A stretch of DNA of 64,000 bases. Origin: Elusimicrobiales bacterium (lineage in GTDB: Bacteria; Elusimicrobiota; Elusimicrobia; Elusimicrobiales; UBA9959). A model generated the notes under the pieces. The model made no database searches and was not told the origin of the DNA. It was given only the letters and a program-made list of their open reading frames with translations. Below, piece after piece: positions 36,227 to 46,465 of the stretch. How positions within the stretch are numbered: position 1 is the stretch's first letter; each line of letters begins with the position of its first letter. Location of the stretch: the NCBI GenBank assembly GCA_028713125.1, contig JAQTOU010000002.1, positions 484,405-548,404 of the forward strand, written 5' to 3'. Made by a program: the position numbers and the translations under genes.

Positions 36227-36267
36227 AAAAAGCGGCCGCGGGAGGTAAACCCGCGGCCGCTCTTTTT
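36227..36267. terminator. Strong bidirectional terminator
   Basis: AAAAAGCGGCCGCGGG pairs with CCCGCGGCCGCT around a 7-nt loop, then CTTTTT. It separates GH84 from the convergent gene at 36275. Confidence 0.93.
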
Positions 36268-36274
36268 ATCTCGT

Positions 36275-37456
36275 TTATATAATGTTCAGCTCTTTGCCGA
36301 CTTTCCTGAATTTCTCCACCGCGAATTCAAGGTCCTTTATAGTGTGCCCTGCAGTGACTATCGTGCGCAGGCGCTCTTTGCCCTTCGGCACGGTAGGGAA
36401 GCCGAGGGCGAGCGCGAAGACGCCCTCTTCGAAAAGGCGGGTAGAGAATTCCACGGCTTTCGCCGTCATGATCGGGGTGATGGGCGTTACCGAGGCGCCA
36501 GTGTCGAAGCCGGCTTTCTTAAGCTCTTCCTTCAGGAAAGCGGTGTTGGCCCAGAGATTTTTCAGGTGCTGCGGCTCGGTCAGCAGGATCTCCAGGACCG
36601 CCAGGGAGGTGGCCGCCACCGACGGCGGCTGGGAGCTTGAGAACAGGAAGGGCCTGGCCACCGAGCCCATATAGTCCCTCAGGCTCTGCGTCGTCGCCGC
36701 GTAGCCTCCTACCGAGGCGAAAGCCTTTGAAAGCGTTCCTATCTGTATTTCCACCTTTCCGTCGAGGCCGAAGTGGCTCACAGTGCCCCTGCCTTCTTTG
36801 CCTATCACTCCGCTGGCGTGCGCGTCGTCCACCATCACGAAAGCTCCGTATTTGTGCGCTACGGCCACCACTTCATCGAGGTTGGCTATGTCGCCGTCCA
36901 TCGAGAACACGCCGTCGGTCACCACCATCTTGCGGCGCGCGCTCCTGGCTTCCGGGGTTTCGAGTATCTCGGCCAGGTGCTTTATGTCCTTGTGGCGGTA
37001 GATCTTCCGCGGGGCCTTCGCCAGGCGCGCCCCGTCGATGATGGAGGCGTGGTTGAGCTCGTCGGAGATAAGCAGGTCGGTCTCGCTGGACATCAGCGAC
37101 TGGCAGACGGCGACGTTGGAGGTGAAGCCGGACTGGAACAGGATCGAGGCCTCGGCGTGCTTGAACTCCGAGAACTTCCTCTCCAGCTCCTGGTGTATCG
37201 ACATGGTGCCGATGATGGTGCGCACCGCGGCGGAGCCGACGCCGTATTTTTCTATGGCTTCGATGGCGGCCTTTTTTACCTTCGGGTTATTGGCCAGCGC
37301 GAGATAATTATTGGAGGTGAGGTTCACTACTTTCTTGCCGTCGATGACGGAGACGGGCTCCTGCGCCGACTCGAGCACGCGGGGCCTGATAAAGCGGTTT
37401 TCCTTTTTAAGCGCGGCAACTTCCTCGTCGGCGAATTTCAGCGTGTCGAATTGCAT
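36275..37456 (-). CDS. Alpha-oxoamine synthase (glycine C-acetyltransferase/KBL-like)
   Basis: 393 residues, a PLP enzyme that condenses an amino acid with an acyl-CoA. NLTSNNYLALANNP, FQSGFTSNV, DELNHASIIDG, VMVDDAHASGVIGKEGRG and the PLP lysine in GTLSKAFASVGGY (about residue 240) define the family. The overall pattern is closest to 2-amino-3-ketobutyrate CoA ligase (Kbl); BioF and serine palmitoyltransferase-like enzymes are alternatives. No tdh gene (threonine dehydrogenase) is adjacent, so threonine breakdown is not confirmed by context. Confidence 0.87.
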   Translation of the reverse strand: MQFDTLKFADEEVAALKKENRFIRPRVLESAQEPVSVIDGKKVVNLTSNNYLALANNPKVKKAAIEAIEKYGVGSAAVRTIIGTMSIHQELERKFSEFKHAEASILFQSGFTSNVAVCQSLMSSETDLLISDELNHASIIDGARLAKAPRKIYRHKDIKHLAEILETPEARSARRKMVVTDGVFSMDGDIANLDEVVAVAHKYGAFVMVDDAHASGVIGKEGRGTVSHFGLDGKVEIQIGTLSKAFASVGGYAATTQSLRDYMGSVARPFLFSSSQPPSVAATSLAVLEILLTEPQHLKNLWANTAFLKEELKKAGFDTGASVTPITPIMTAKAVEFSTRLFEEGVFALALGFPTVPKGKERLRTIVTAGHTIKDLEFAVEKFRKVGKELNII

Positions 37457-37573
37457 AGGTGTTCTCCCTTCCTGTCCGTCTGTTAGTATGATATAAAAAA
37501 AAGGCCGGTAAAAAAATGAGGAAAAATTTATATTTAAGTGCGGGGAAATTTAGTAAATTATAGGTGGCCCTAT

Positions 37574-37959
37574 ATGCCGGAACTTTCAAGCCCGCTCCCT
37601 CCCGAAGACTGCCTGGTCCTTCTCCCGAAGAACCCGGGGACTTTTTTCGTCTTCTGGCGGTTCTCCTCGGGCCGCGCGGAGGCCTTCCGCCTCGCGTCTT
37701 TTTCCCCCGAGATAGAGCTGCGCCTTTTTTACGCCGAGGATAAAACCCCGGCTTCCTCCCATAAAGCCCAGTGGCAGGCCGGGCGCGCCTACCTGCCGGT
37801 GCCGGAGCGCGGGGGGAACTGCGAAGCGGCCCTTTACGCCCTGCGCAACGGCGCCTGGGAAAGGCTGCTGGATTCCAACCAGGCCGCCGCCCCGGCCGCT
37901 GCCGGCATGGCCGAAGACAGGGCCTACGCCAGCCTGGAATTCCATAAGAAGGTCCTCTC

Positions 37960-37963
<4 letters not shown>
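37574..37963 (+). CDS. DUF4912-domain protein
   Basis: 129 residues from the ATG at 37574, with AGGTGG 6 bp upstream; the in-frame ATG at 37538 has no ribosome-binding site. LVLLPKNPGTFFVFWRF is the DUF4912 pattern ('P..lyvyWe'). These small beta-rich proteins often accompany GH57 glycan branching enzymes, as here, where it overlaps the next gene by 4 bp. They resemble carbohydrate-binding modules; a role in presenting glucan to the GH57 enzyme is an inference. Confidence 0.8.
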
Positions 37964-39555
<1,592 letters not shown>

Positions 39556-39568
39556 AGGCCGGCGCATG

Positions 39569-39607
39569 AAAAAACCGCCCGGGGCAGCCGGGCGGTTTTC
39601 GTTTTTT
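39569..39607. terminator. Bidirectional terminator after GH57
   Basis: AAAAAACCGCCCGG pairs with CCGGGCGGTTTT, then CGTTTTTT. It separates the convergent GH57 and pseudouridine synthase genes. Confidence 0.9.
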
Positions 39608-39618
39608 GCTGGCGCGTG

Positions 39619-40536
39619 TTAAGCGCGCGCTTTCGCTTTCAGGGATTTCCAGGCCTTCGTGAAATCCTCGGGGAGCGGCGCCTCGAGCGTTCTTTTCCTG
39701 CCGGTGGAAAAGTGCTTGAAGCCGATGCTGAGAGAATGCAGGAGCATCCGCGGGGCGGTGGGGCCGCCGTAGAGCTTGTCGCCCATTATCGGGTGGCCTA
39801 TGTGGGCGAGGTGTATCCTTATCTGGTTGGTGCGGCCGGTCTGCGGGTGGATCTCCAGCAGCGCGCAGGTCTTCGCCCGCTCCTTAACTACATAATCCGT
39901 AAGCGCTTCCCGGCCGTATTCCCATACTTTGATCTTCTTGAAGCCGCTGGCGCGGCCTATGGGCGCGTCGATGGAGCCTTTTCTTTGAGCCGGGATCCCG
40001 GAGACGACGCCTATATAGGTCTTCTCCATCAGGCGCTCCCTGAAGCCGTCCGTAAGGGCTTTCTGCGCGTACACGTTCTTGGCCAGAAGCATCAGGCCGC
40101 TGGTATCGCGGTCCAGGCGGTGAACAAGCCCCAGCCTTTCGATCCCGCCTTTGGCCATTTCCGGCCGCGCCGAAAATATCATGGAGACCAGCGTCGGCTC
40201 TCCAAGCAGGGAGGCCGCCGGGTTTATCTCCCAGTTGGCGGCGTTAGGATGTACCGCCAGCCCGGCCGGCTTGCTTATGGCTATCATGTCCTTATCCTCG
40301 AACAGGATCAGGTCCTCGAATCCCTCCTGGGCTTCGTCAGAGTCCGGGGACGAAAATTCCACGACGGTGCCTTCGTTGAGGATGTAGCCGGGCTTTTTAG
40401 TCTGCCCGTTCACCGTGGCCAGGCCTTCTTCGGCCAGGCGCCGCGCGAAGGAGCGGGAAAAATTCTCACCCATCTCGCTCAGGAAGACGTCCAGCCTTTT
40501 GGGCTCGCCGGAATATACCAGTTTAGTTTTTTTCAT
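39619..40536 (-). CDS. rluD: RluD-family 23S rRNA pseudouridine synthase
   Basis: 305 residues: N-terminal S4 RNA-binding domain (RLDVFLSEMGE...ATVNGQTKKPGY, residues about 14-60), then the RluA/RluD catalytic domain with the Asp in HRLDRDTSGLML (about residue 141) and the HPQTGRTNQIRIHLAHIGHPI motif. It converts specific uridines in 23S rRNA to pseudouridine. RluA, RluC and RluD cannot be separated by sequence reading, although the S4 domain argues against RluA. It overlaps the end of lgt by 14 bp. Confidence 0.9.
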   Translation of the reverse strand: MKKTKLVYSGEPKRLDVFLSEMGENFSRSFARRLAEEGLATVNGQTKKPGYILNEGTVVEFSSPDSDEAQEGFEDLILFEDKDMIAISKPAGLAVHPNAANWEINPAASLLGEPTLVSMIFSARPEMAKGGIERLGLVHRLDRDTSGLMLLAKNVYAQKALTDGFRERLMEKTYIGVVSGIPAQRKGSIDAPIGRASGFKKIKVWEYGREALTDYVVKERAKTCALLEIHPQTGRTNQIRIHLAHIGHPIMGDKLYGGPTAPRMLLHSLSIGFKHFSTGRKRTLEAPLPEDFTKAWKSLKAKARA

Positions 40537-41326
40537 ATTTTGCCTTTGACCGCATTCTTAAAAATACCGCCGCAGCGGCCGCGAAGACCGCGGCGGAGAT
40601 CAGCTGCGCCGGGGAAAGGCCGAGGCGCATCGCGCCCCGGTCGTCGCCGCGCAGGAATTCAACGAAGAAGCGCAACGCGGCATAGAGCGCCGCATAAAGC
40701 GAGAGCACCGCGCCCTGCGGAAGTTTCCCTTCGTGCGAGCGGCGCAGCGCCGCGTTCAGGAGGAAAAAGATCGCCAGGTTCCCGGCCGCCTCGTAGAGCT
40801 GGGCCGGGTGGAGCGGAACTCCGAGGTAAAGCGGGTTGACCTCCGAAGCCGGGTCGGTAAAGGTGACGGCCGCGGGGCAGGCGGTCGGCCGGCCGTGGCA
40901 GCAGCCGGCCATGAAACACCCGATCCGTCCGAAAGCGTGCCCCAGGGCCAGGGCCGCGGCGAACAGGTCGGCGGCTTTCAAAACGTTCAGCTTCGCGCGG
41001 CGGGCCGCCAGGAAAAAGACGGCCGCTCCGGTAATGAGCCCGCCGTAAAAAACAAAGCCGTACCGGAAGCTCTTCAGGAGATAGGAAGCCCTGGAAAAGA
41101 AGTCCGCGCCGAAGTCTCCCCAATAGGTGGCGGCGTAGAAAAGCTTTGCGCCGAGCATCCCGCTGAGCACGGTGTAGAAGATAAGGTCCGAAAGCGGCTC
41201 CTTCTCGAACCCGGCGGCCTCGGCCTTCCGGAAGATATAGAAGATTCCCGCGAGGTAGCCGCAGGCGACAAGCAGGCCGTAGGCGGGCAGCGTAAAGGAA
41301 CCGAGGCGGAAAATTATAGGGTGCAT
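40523..41326 (-). CDS. lgt: Prolipoprotein diacylglyceryl transferase
   Basis: 267 residues, seven membrane segments. The Lgt signature is present as GRIGCFMAGCCHGRP (about residue 130). The N-terminus HPIIFRLGSFTLPAYGLL and the essential-His region are typical. It adds diacylglycerol to the lipobox Cys of prolipoproteins, for example LptE and the TlpA-like lipoprotein in this window. Confidence 0.95.
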   Translation of the reverse strand: MHPIIFRLGSFTLPAYGLLVACGYLAGIFYIFRKAEAAGFEKEPLSDLIFYTVLSGMLGAKLFYAATYWGDFGADFFSRASYLLKSFRYGFVFYGGLITGAAVFFLAARRAKLNVLKAADLFAAALALGHAFGRIGCFMAGCCHGRPTACPAAVTFTDPASEVNPLYLGVPLHPAQLYEAAGNLAIFFLLNAALRRSHEGKLPQGAVLSLYAALYAALRFFVEFLRGDDRGAMRLGLSPAQLISAAVFAAAAAVFLRMRSKAKYEKN

Positions 41327-41344
41327 TGAAAAAAGGGCCGGGGA

Positions 41345-41998
41345 TCAGGAGCCGCGAGTCGCGAGCGCTGTGTTCTTCCTTATAAAAATTGCCGCTTTGC
41401 GGAAATCGGTCAGCGGGGCGGCCGCTATGCCGCGCTCCCTGCAGAGCTTGAGCAGGCGGCCCGTGGCGTAAACTTTCTCCGCGAGCTCCGCTGCCTTCAG
41501 GTCGTTGGGCCCGTCGCCGAAAAAAACCACCTTCCGGCCCGCGCTCTGCATGCGGCGCACTCTCGAGGCCTTGAAGGCGCTCAGGTCCATCCGCTTCAGG
41601 AAGGGGTAGTCTATCCTGATGCCGCCTTTCAGCACCCGCGCCCTGCCGAAGAAAGATTTTACCTTTACTCCGTGCTTTTTAAAGAACGGATCGGCGTACA
41701 GGTCTATCCCGCCGCTGGCGATCTCGAACGGGACGCCGGCGGCCTCGCAGAAAAGTATGAACTCCCTGAATCCCGCCCTTGCCCGGACTTTCTCGCGCAC
41801 AAAGCACGCTATTACTTCTTCCGTAAGCTTCGCTCCGGCGAAAGCGCGTTTCATGAAATCCTCTACGCGCACTTTAAGCGAATACGATTCCTCTATCGTC
41901 TTCTTGTCGGAAAAGCCGTAATGGAGCAGCAGGTGGTCGCCTACGTCGCGCAGGGTTATCGTCCCGTCGAAGTCGGAAACCGCCGCCCAGCCTTTCAC
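41345..41998 (-). CDS. HAD-IB phosphatase (MtnX/SerB-like)
   Basis: 217 residues. Motif I DFDGTITLRDVGD (Asp nucleophile at about residue 9), motif II SGG (IASGGIDLY) and motif III FFGDGPNDLKAA give the HAD phosphatase site. The helical cap is of the C1 type found in phosphoserine phosphatase and MtnX (methylthiopentenyl-phosphate phosphatase). No methionine-salvage or serine genes are adjacent, so the substrate is open. The ATGA overlap with the preceding metallo-beta-lactamase-fold gene points to a shared pathway. Confidence 0.8.
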   Translation of the reverse strand: MKGWAAVSDFDGTITLRDVGDHLLLHYGFSDKKTIEESYSLKVRVEDFMKRAFAGAKLTEEVIACFVREKVRARAGFREFILFCEAAGVPFEIASGGIDLYADPFFKKHGVKVKSFFGRARVLKGGIRIDYPFLKRMDLSAFKASRVRRMQSAGRKVVFFGDGPNDLKAAELAEKVYATGRLLKLCRERGIAAAPLTDFRKAAIFIRKNTALATRGS

Positions 41999-42630
41999 CT
42001 GACCGCCTTCAGGAATTCCTCGCGGCGGCCGGCCCGGGCCAGCTTCAGGTAAAGGTTGTATTCCTTCTGCACGCCGAAAGTGGACTTGTCGCCGTTATAG
42101 GAATGGCCCGGGTAGACGGCGGTCCCGTCCGGCATCCCGGAAAGCTTCACGAAGCTTTCGTAAAGGTCCTCCGCGCTGGAGCCCGGGAGGTCCACGCGGC
42201 CGCACTCGCCCACGAACAGAGTGTCCCCGGTATAGACGCCGCCACCGGCCTGGTAGCAGACCGAACCCGGGGTATGGCCGGGCGTGTGCAGGACGCCTAT
42301 CTTAAGGGCGCCCGCCTCTATCTTCTCGCCGTCCTGCGCTATGCGCAGTACCGGGGGCTTGCCTTCCAGCATGAAATGGTCGGCTTCGTGCAGATAGACC
42401 GGGAGGTCGTTGTTCTCGCGGGTGAAAAAAGGTATTCCGTTCACGTGGTCCGGGTGGGCGTGGGTCAGCAGCACGCACTGCAGCAGCAGGCCTTCTTTTT
42501 TTATGAACTCCTGCAGTTTCTCCGGCTGCCAGGCGGGATCTATCACGGCCGCCGCCTTCGTGCCCTCGTCCCAGAGCAGGTAGGAGAAATTGTCCATCGG
42601 CCCGACCTTGAACTGGCGCGTTCTGATCAT
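41995..42630 (-). CDS. Metallo-beta-lactamase-fold hydrolase (glyoxalase II-like)
   Basis: 211 residues. The THAHPDH motif (about residue 57), HTPGHTPGSVCY, GDTLFVGECGRVDL and YPGHSYNGDKSTF supply the His/Asp ligands of a binuclear metal centre. It fits the glyoxalase II/persulfide dioxygenase group, which hydrolyse glutathione-type thioesters; which reaction applies cannot be read from the sequence. Overlaps both neighbours by 4 bp. Confidence 0.85.
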   Translation of the reverse strand: MIRTRQFKVGPMDNFSYLLWDEGTKAAAVIDPAWQPEKLQEFIKKEGLLLQCVLLTHAHPDHVNGIPFFTRENNDLPVYLHEADHFMLEGKPPVLRIAQDGEKIEAGALKIGVLHTPGHTPGSVCYQAGGGVYTGDTLFVGECGRVDLPGSSAEDLYESFVKLSGMPDGTAVYPGHSYNGDKSTFGVQKEYNLYLKLARAGRREEFLKAVR

Positions 42631-42917
42631 TTGTCCGACTCCTTCGGAGGGGGGAAGCGGTACTCCGTTTCATCCGGCTTTATAAGCCCCAGTTCCTTGC
42701 GGGCCGCCTGCTCGACCGCCGGCTTCCTGTGTATTTCTTCCAGCTTTTTCTCCAGGTCCCCGCGCTGCAGCTCCAGCCGGGCTTTTTCCGATCTCAGCCG
42801 GCGGTACTCGTTGTAATTCTTTATAAGGCTGCGGAAGCCGCGGTTCCCCAGCAAAAGCGCGGCCAGGGCGAGTATGGCCAGGTATTTCAGGCTGAATTTT
42901 ACGCGGAGAGGTTTCAT
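42627..42917 (-). CDS. ftsB: FtsB/DivIC-type septum formation protein
   Basis: 96 residues: one N-terminal membrane helix (LKYLAILALAALLLG), then a long periplasmic coiled coil (YNEYRRLRSEKARLELQRGDLEKKLEEI) and a short conserved tail (ARKELGLIKPDE), the exact plan of FtsB/DivIC. It links FtsL and FtsQ in the divisome. In many genomes ftsB follows eno, and here eno lies upstream on the same strand, with a terminator between them. Confidence 0.85.
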   Translation of the reverse strand: MKPLRVKFSLKYLAILALAALLLGNRGFRSLIKNYNEYRRLRSEKARLELQRGDLEKKLEEIHRKPAVEQAARKELGLIKPDETEYRFPPPKESDK

Positions 42918-42976
42918 CGCTGTGCACGCGGACTACGCTTTAAATGTCGCTCCGGACACTATCTTGTGCCGTATCT

Positions 42977-43013
42977 ATAAAAAGCCCCGTCCGGCTTAAA
43001 GCGGACGGGGCTT
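42977..43013 (-). terminator. Terminator downstream of eno
   Basis: AAGCCCCGTCCG (42982-42993) pairs with CGGACGGGGCTT (43002-43013); on the minus strand TTTTTATAG follows. It separates eno from ftsB, so ftsB needs its own promoter or read-through. Confidence 0.85.
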
Positions 43014-43027
43014 CTATGGCGGGCCGC

Positions 43028-44311
43028 TTACTTGAACTTGAAAACGCTGTCCTTCGCGTAGCGGGCCTTCTTGCCCAGCTCTTCCTCTATGCGGATGAGC
43101 TGGTTGTATTTGCACAGGCGCTCGGAGCGGCACGGCGCGCCCGTCTTGATGGCGCCGGCGTTGGTGGCCACGGCCAGGTCCGCTATGAAGGCGTCCTCGG
43201 TCTCGCCGGAGCGGTGGGAGATCACGGTGGCGTAATCCGCTTTGTGGGCCATCTCTATCACGCGGATGGTCTCGGTCAGCGAGCCTATCTGGTTAAGCTT
43301 TATCAGGATGGCGTTGGCGACGCCCTCCTCCAGGCCTTTCTTCAGGCGCTCGGGATTGGTGACGAACAGATCGTCGCCCACCACGCGGGCTTTCTTGCCC
43401 AGGTGCTTGGTCAGGTGGTCCCAGCCTTCCCAGTCGTCCTCGGCGAGGGGGTCCTCGTAGGAGATGATGGGGAAATGCTTCTTCCATTCAGTGTACTTGG
43501 AGGTAAGCTCCTGGTAGGTCAGGTTGGAGCCCTCGAACACGTAGCGGTCGTTCTGGAAGAACTCGCTGGCGGCGGAGTCCAGGGCGATCTGCACTTCTTT
43601 GAAAGTGTAGCCCGCGTCCTTGATGGAATTGCAGATGGTCTCGAGCACGGCCTCGTGCGTGAAGATCTTCGGGGCGAAGCCGCCCTCGTCGCCGACCGAG
43701 GTGCTGTAGCCGGCCTTGGTCAGGACCTTCTTGAGCGTATGATAGATCTCGCAGCCCATGCGTATCGCGTCGGTGAAATGCGGCGCTCCGGTGGGGACGA
43801 TCATGAACTCCTGGATGCTGATCCCGGAGTCGGCGTGCTTGCCGCCGTTGATGATGTTCATCATCGGGGCGGGGATCACGTAGTCCTTGTGCTTCAGGCC
43901 GTAGGCCTTGCGGATATAGGCGTAGAGCGGGAGCTTGGCGGAGTCCGCGCCGGCCCTGGCCAGGGCCATGGACACGGAGAGGATGGCGTTGGCGCCCAGC
44001 TTGCTCTTGGTCTGCGTGTCGTCGAGCTTTATCATCATCTCGTCGATCTTGATCTGGTCGGCTTTCAAGCCGGTTATTTCGGCGGCGATGGCCTTGTTCA
44101 CGTTCTCGACGGCCTTTATCACGCCCTTCCCGAGATACCGCTTCCCGCCGTCGCGCATTTCCAGCGCCTCATGGGTGCCGGTGGAGGCGCCGCTCGGCAC
44201 CGCCGCGCGCCCGAACGAGCCGTCGGTCAAAAATACGTCCGCTTCCACGGTAGGAAAACCGCGGGAATCAAGGATCTCTCTCGCAACGATCTTTTTTATT
44301 TTTGCGTCCAT
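43028..44311 (-). CDS. eno: Enolase
   Basis: 427 residues, full length. It converts 2-phosphoglycerate to phosphoenolpyruvate. The N-terminus [19 protein letters not shown], the Mg ligands in IALDSAAS and [11 protein letters not shown], the catalytic Lys in [22 protein letters not shown] and [15 protein letters not shown] are all conserved. GGAG precedes the ATG. The phosphoglucomutase gene lies 42 bp upstream on the same strand. Confidence 0.97.
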   Translation of the reverse strand: MDAKIKKIVAREILDSRGFPTVEADVFLTDGSFGRAAVPSGASTGTHEALEMRDGGKRYLGKGVIKAVENVNKAIAAEITGLKADQIKIDEMMIKLDDTQTKSKLGANAILSVSMALARAGADSAKLPLYAYIRKAYGLKHKDYVIPAPMMNIINGGKHADSGISIQEFMIVPTGAPHFTDAIRMGCEIYHTLKKVLTKAGYSTSVGDEGGFAPKIFTHEAVLETICNSIKDAGYTFKEVQIALDSAASEFFQNDRYVFEGSNLTYQELTSKYTEWKKHFPIISYEDPLAEDDWEGWDHLTKHLGKKARVVGDDLFVTNPERLKKGLEEGVANAILIKLNQIGSLTETIRVIEMAHKADYATVISHRSGETEDAFIADLAVATNAGAIKTGAPCRSERLCKYNQLIRIEEELGKKARYAKDSVFKFK

Positions 44312-44353
44312 TATTATTCTCCTGGGGCCAGGCGCTTAAGCGGCGCCAGTCCC

Positions 44354-45850
44354 TTAAAACTTTCCGCTCATTATCTTCTTGCCGGCCTCGTTAAGGGCGG
44401 CGGTTTTCTGGGCGGTGGGGGCTTCGGCGTAGATGCGGACCAGCGGCTCCGTGCCGGAGGGGCGCAGGCCCAGCCAGCTGCCGTCCTTCATGATGAACTT
44501 GAAGCCGTCGGTGTGGTCGATGCGCCAGACGGAGGCCCCGGCCAGGTTGAGCGGCGGGTTGACCCGCAGGCGCTCTACCAGGACGTCCATGTTGAGGTTC
44601 TTGTCCAGCTTCAGGTTCACCCTGGAGTTGACGAAATTCCCGACGCGCTTGTTCAGGTCGGCGAGTATCTTTTTAAGCGGCTTGCGCTCGTAGGCCACCA
44701 TTTCGGCGATGAGCAGGCAGGCCAGGATGCCGTCCTTCTCCGGCACGTGGTTCATTATGGACAGGCCGCCGGACTCTTCCCCGCCGAGCAGGTACTGGCC
44801 GGTGCGCAGCAGATTGCCTATGTGCTTGAAGCCGACCGCGGTTTCGCGCACTTCCAGGCCGTGGTGGCGCGCAATCGCGTCCGCGAAATGTGAGGTCATG
44901 ACCGAGCGGGCGAACTTGCCCTTCAGGCCGCGGTTCTTGACCAGGTGCTCGAGGACCAGGCCCAGCACCAGATTGGGCGAGATCCAGGTCCCGTCGGAAT
45001 CTATGATGCCGAAGCGGTCGGCGTCGCCGTCGCAGGCGAGGCCGAGGTTGAGCTTGTTCTTTACCACGGTCTCGCGCAGGACCTTGAGATTTTCTTCGTC
45101 GGTGTCCGGGGCGTGGCCGCCGAAAAGGACGTCGCGCTCCTCGCGCAGGCCCATTACTTTGGCGCCGGCTTTTTCCAGAACGGGGCGAAGGTAGGTGCGC
45201 GCCGCGCCGTTGACGGAGTCGGCCGCTATCTTAAGCCCGGCTTTCTTTATCGCGCCGAGGTCCAGCAGGGTGTCGAGCTGCTTGAAATAGTTGGCGTGGA
45301 AATCCTCCACCTTTATGATGCCGGCCGTCACGCCGTGCTCGAAGGGGATGTGCTTTTCCACCTCGGCTATGGTCAGGCTCTGGACCCTGGCTTCCAGGTC
45401 ATTGGTTATTTCGGGCAAAGCCGGGCCGCCCCAGTAAGGCGTCCACTTAAAGCCGTTGTAATGGGGGGGGTTGTGGCTGGCCGTTATCATCACGCCGCCG
45501 GAGGCGTAATTGCGCATCACTTCCCAGGCGACTACAGGGGTGGGAGCCTCTATGTCCGAGATCACCGCGGTTATGCTTTCCGCGGCCAGCGCCTCGGCCA
45601 CGTTGCGGGCGAAATCTTCGGAAAGGTAGCGGGTGTCGTAGCCTATTATTATCCTGGCGGTCTTGGGCGCCGGCTTGCCGGCTTTGCGCAGGTTCAGGAG
45701 GTATTCCTCGCCTTTATAGCCGTATTCTTTATTGTCGTTCACGTGCTCGGCCACGGCGTGGGCTACGCGCCGCAAGCTTGAAATTGTCAGGTCTTCGCCG
45801 ATAACGGCCCGCCAACCGGAGGTGCCGAACTTGATATTTGGGGTTGCCAT
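44354..45850 (-). CDS. Phosphoglucomutase/phosphomannomutase
   Basis: 498 residues from the Met at 45850 (MATPNIKFGTSGWRAVIGE); a longer frame to 45898 adds a hydrophobic stretch foreign to the family. The phosphoserine loop is TASHNPPHYNGFKW (about residue 107), the metal-binding loop DGDADRFG (about 249), the sugar-binding loop GGEESGG and the phosphate site RPSGTEPLVRIY. It is of the archaeal/bacterial alpha-D-phosphohexomutase type, interconverting glucose-1-P and glucose-6-P or the mannose equivalents, and would feed GlgC. Confidence 0.93.
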   Translation of the reverse strand: MATPNIKFGTSGWRAVIGEDLTISSLRRVAHAVAEHVNDNKEYGYKGEEYLLNLRKAGKPAPKTARIIIGYDTRYLSEDFARNVAEALAAESITAVISDIEAPTPVVAWEVMRNYASGGVMITASHNPPHYNGFKWTPYWGGPALPEITNDLEARVQSLTIAEVEKHIPFEHGVTAGIIKVEDFHANYFKQLDTLLDLGAIKKAGLKIAADSVNGAARTYLRPVLEKAGAKVMGLREERDVLFGGHAPDTDEENLKVLRETVVKNKLNLGLACDGDADRFGIIDSDGTWISPNLVLGLVLEHLVKNRGLKGKFARSVMTSHFADAIARHHGLEVRETAVGFKHIGNLLRTGQYLLGGEESGGLSIMNHVPEKDGILACLLIAEMVAYERKPLKKILADLNKRVGNFVNSRVNLKLDKNLNMDVLVERLRVNPPLNLAGASVWRIDHTDGFKFIMKDGSWLGLRPSGTEPLVRIYAEAPTAQKTAALNEAGKKIMSGKF

Positions 45851-45956
45851 AGATACTGAAATATAGCATAAGAAGCAAAAGAAAGCAACGCGACCCAATG
45901 GGAACGGGTGGTGCAGTGAGGGGAAATCATTAAAAGCGGGTGATTCGATTATGTCG

Positions 45957-45978
45957 CGTATATTTTGTAAAATATACG
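45957..45978 (+). promoter_or_regulatory. Perfect 22-bp palindrome, probable operator
   Basis: CGTATATTTT, two central bases GT, then AAAATATACG: a perfect inverted repeat ending 5 bp before the ATG at 45984. Its position over the start region and its AT-rich composition in a GC-rich genome suggest a repressor site. A simple hairpin that masks the start is the alternative. Confidence 0.55.
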
Positions 45979-45983
45979 GGACA

Positions 45984-46457
45984 ATGAATAAACTTATACT
46001 GGCAGTATCGCTTTTAGCCCAGCCGCTTGCCGCGGCGGTCGGCGAACCCGCGCTGGAACTTAAAGGCTACCTTTCCGCCTGGACGCAGGACTGCGCCGGG
46101 TCTTCCTGCCAGCTGCCCAAGCCCGGAGAGCGCAACCGCCCGGTGACCCTGCGCCTGGCCCTGCCGGCCGACCCCGGACAGGCTTCCGCGGCCCATGTTT
46201 CCGAGAAACTGGCCCTCCCCGGCGGCGGCGAACTGCCGGCCGAGTTGGATTTTTACGCGATCTGCCCGTACGGAGGCAAAGAAAACTGTGCCGGTCGATA
46301 TTTCCAGGCCCAGGTCTCTCTTTCCGGCCCGGCCGGCGCTTTCTGCGCCGCTTCTCTTAACGCCGCCGACTTCGAGCCTTTCCCGGTGTTCATGTGCGCC
46401 GGTATCGGGGCGGACGGACGCCGCTTCGGAGTTACTCTTCACCGGCAGCCTCTCTAA
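45984..46457 (+). CDS. Small exported protein, unknown family
   Basis: 157 residues from the ATG at 45984 (signal peptide MNKLILAVSLLAQPLAAA); the frame to 45951 would start inside the palindrome. The mature part has an even number of Cys (C-x4-C in DCAGSSC, then ICPYGGKENC, FCAASL and FMCAG), consistent with disulfides in the periplasm, and a beta-rich pattern. No recognised family. It overlaps nothing; the methyltransferase gene starts 9 bp after the stop. Confidence 0.65.
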   Translation: MNKLILAVSLLAQPLAAAVGEPALELKGYLSAWTQDCAGSSCQLPKPGERNRPVTLRLALPADPGQASAAHVSEKLALPGGGELPAELDFYAICPYGGKENCAGRYFQAQVSLSGPAGAFCAASLNAADFEPFPVFMCAGIGADGRRFGVTLHRQPL

Positions 46458-46465
46458 AACCGACA

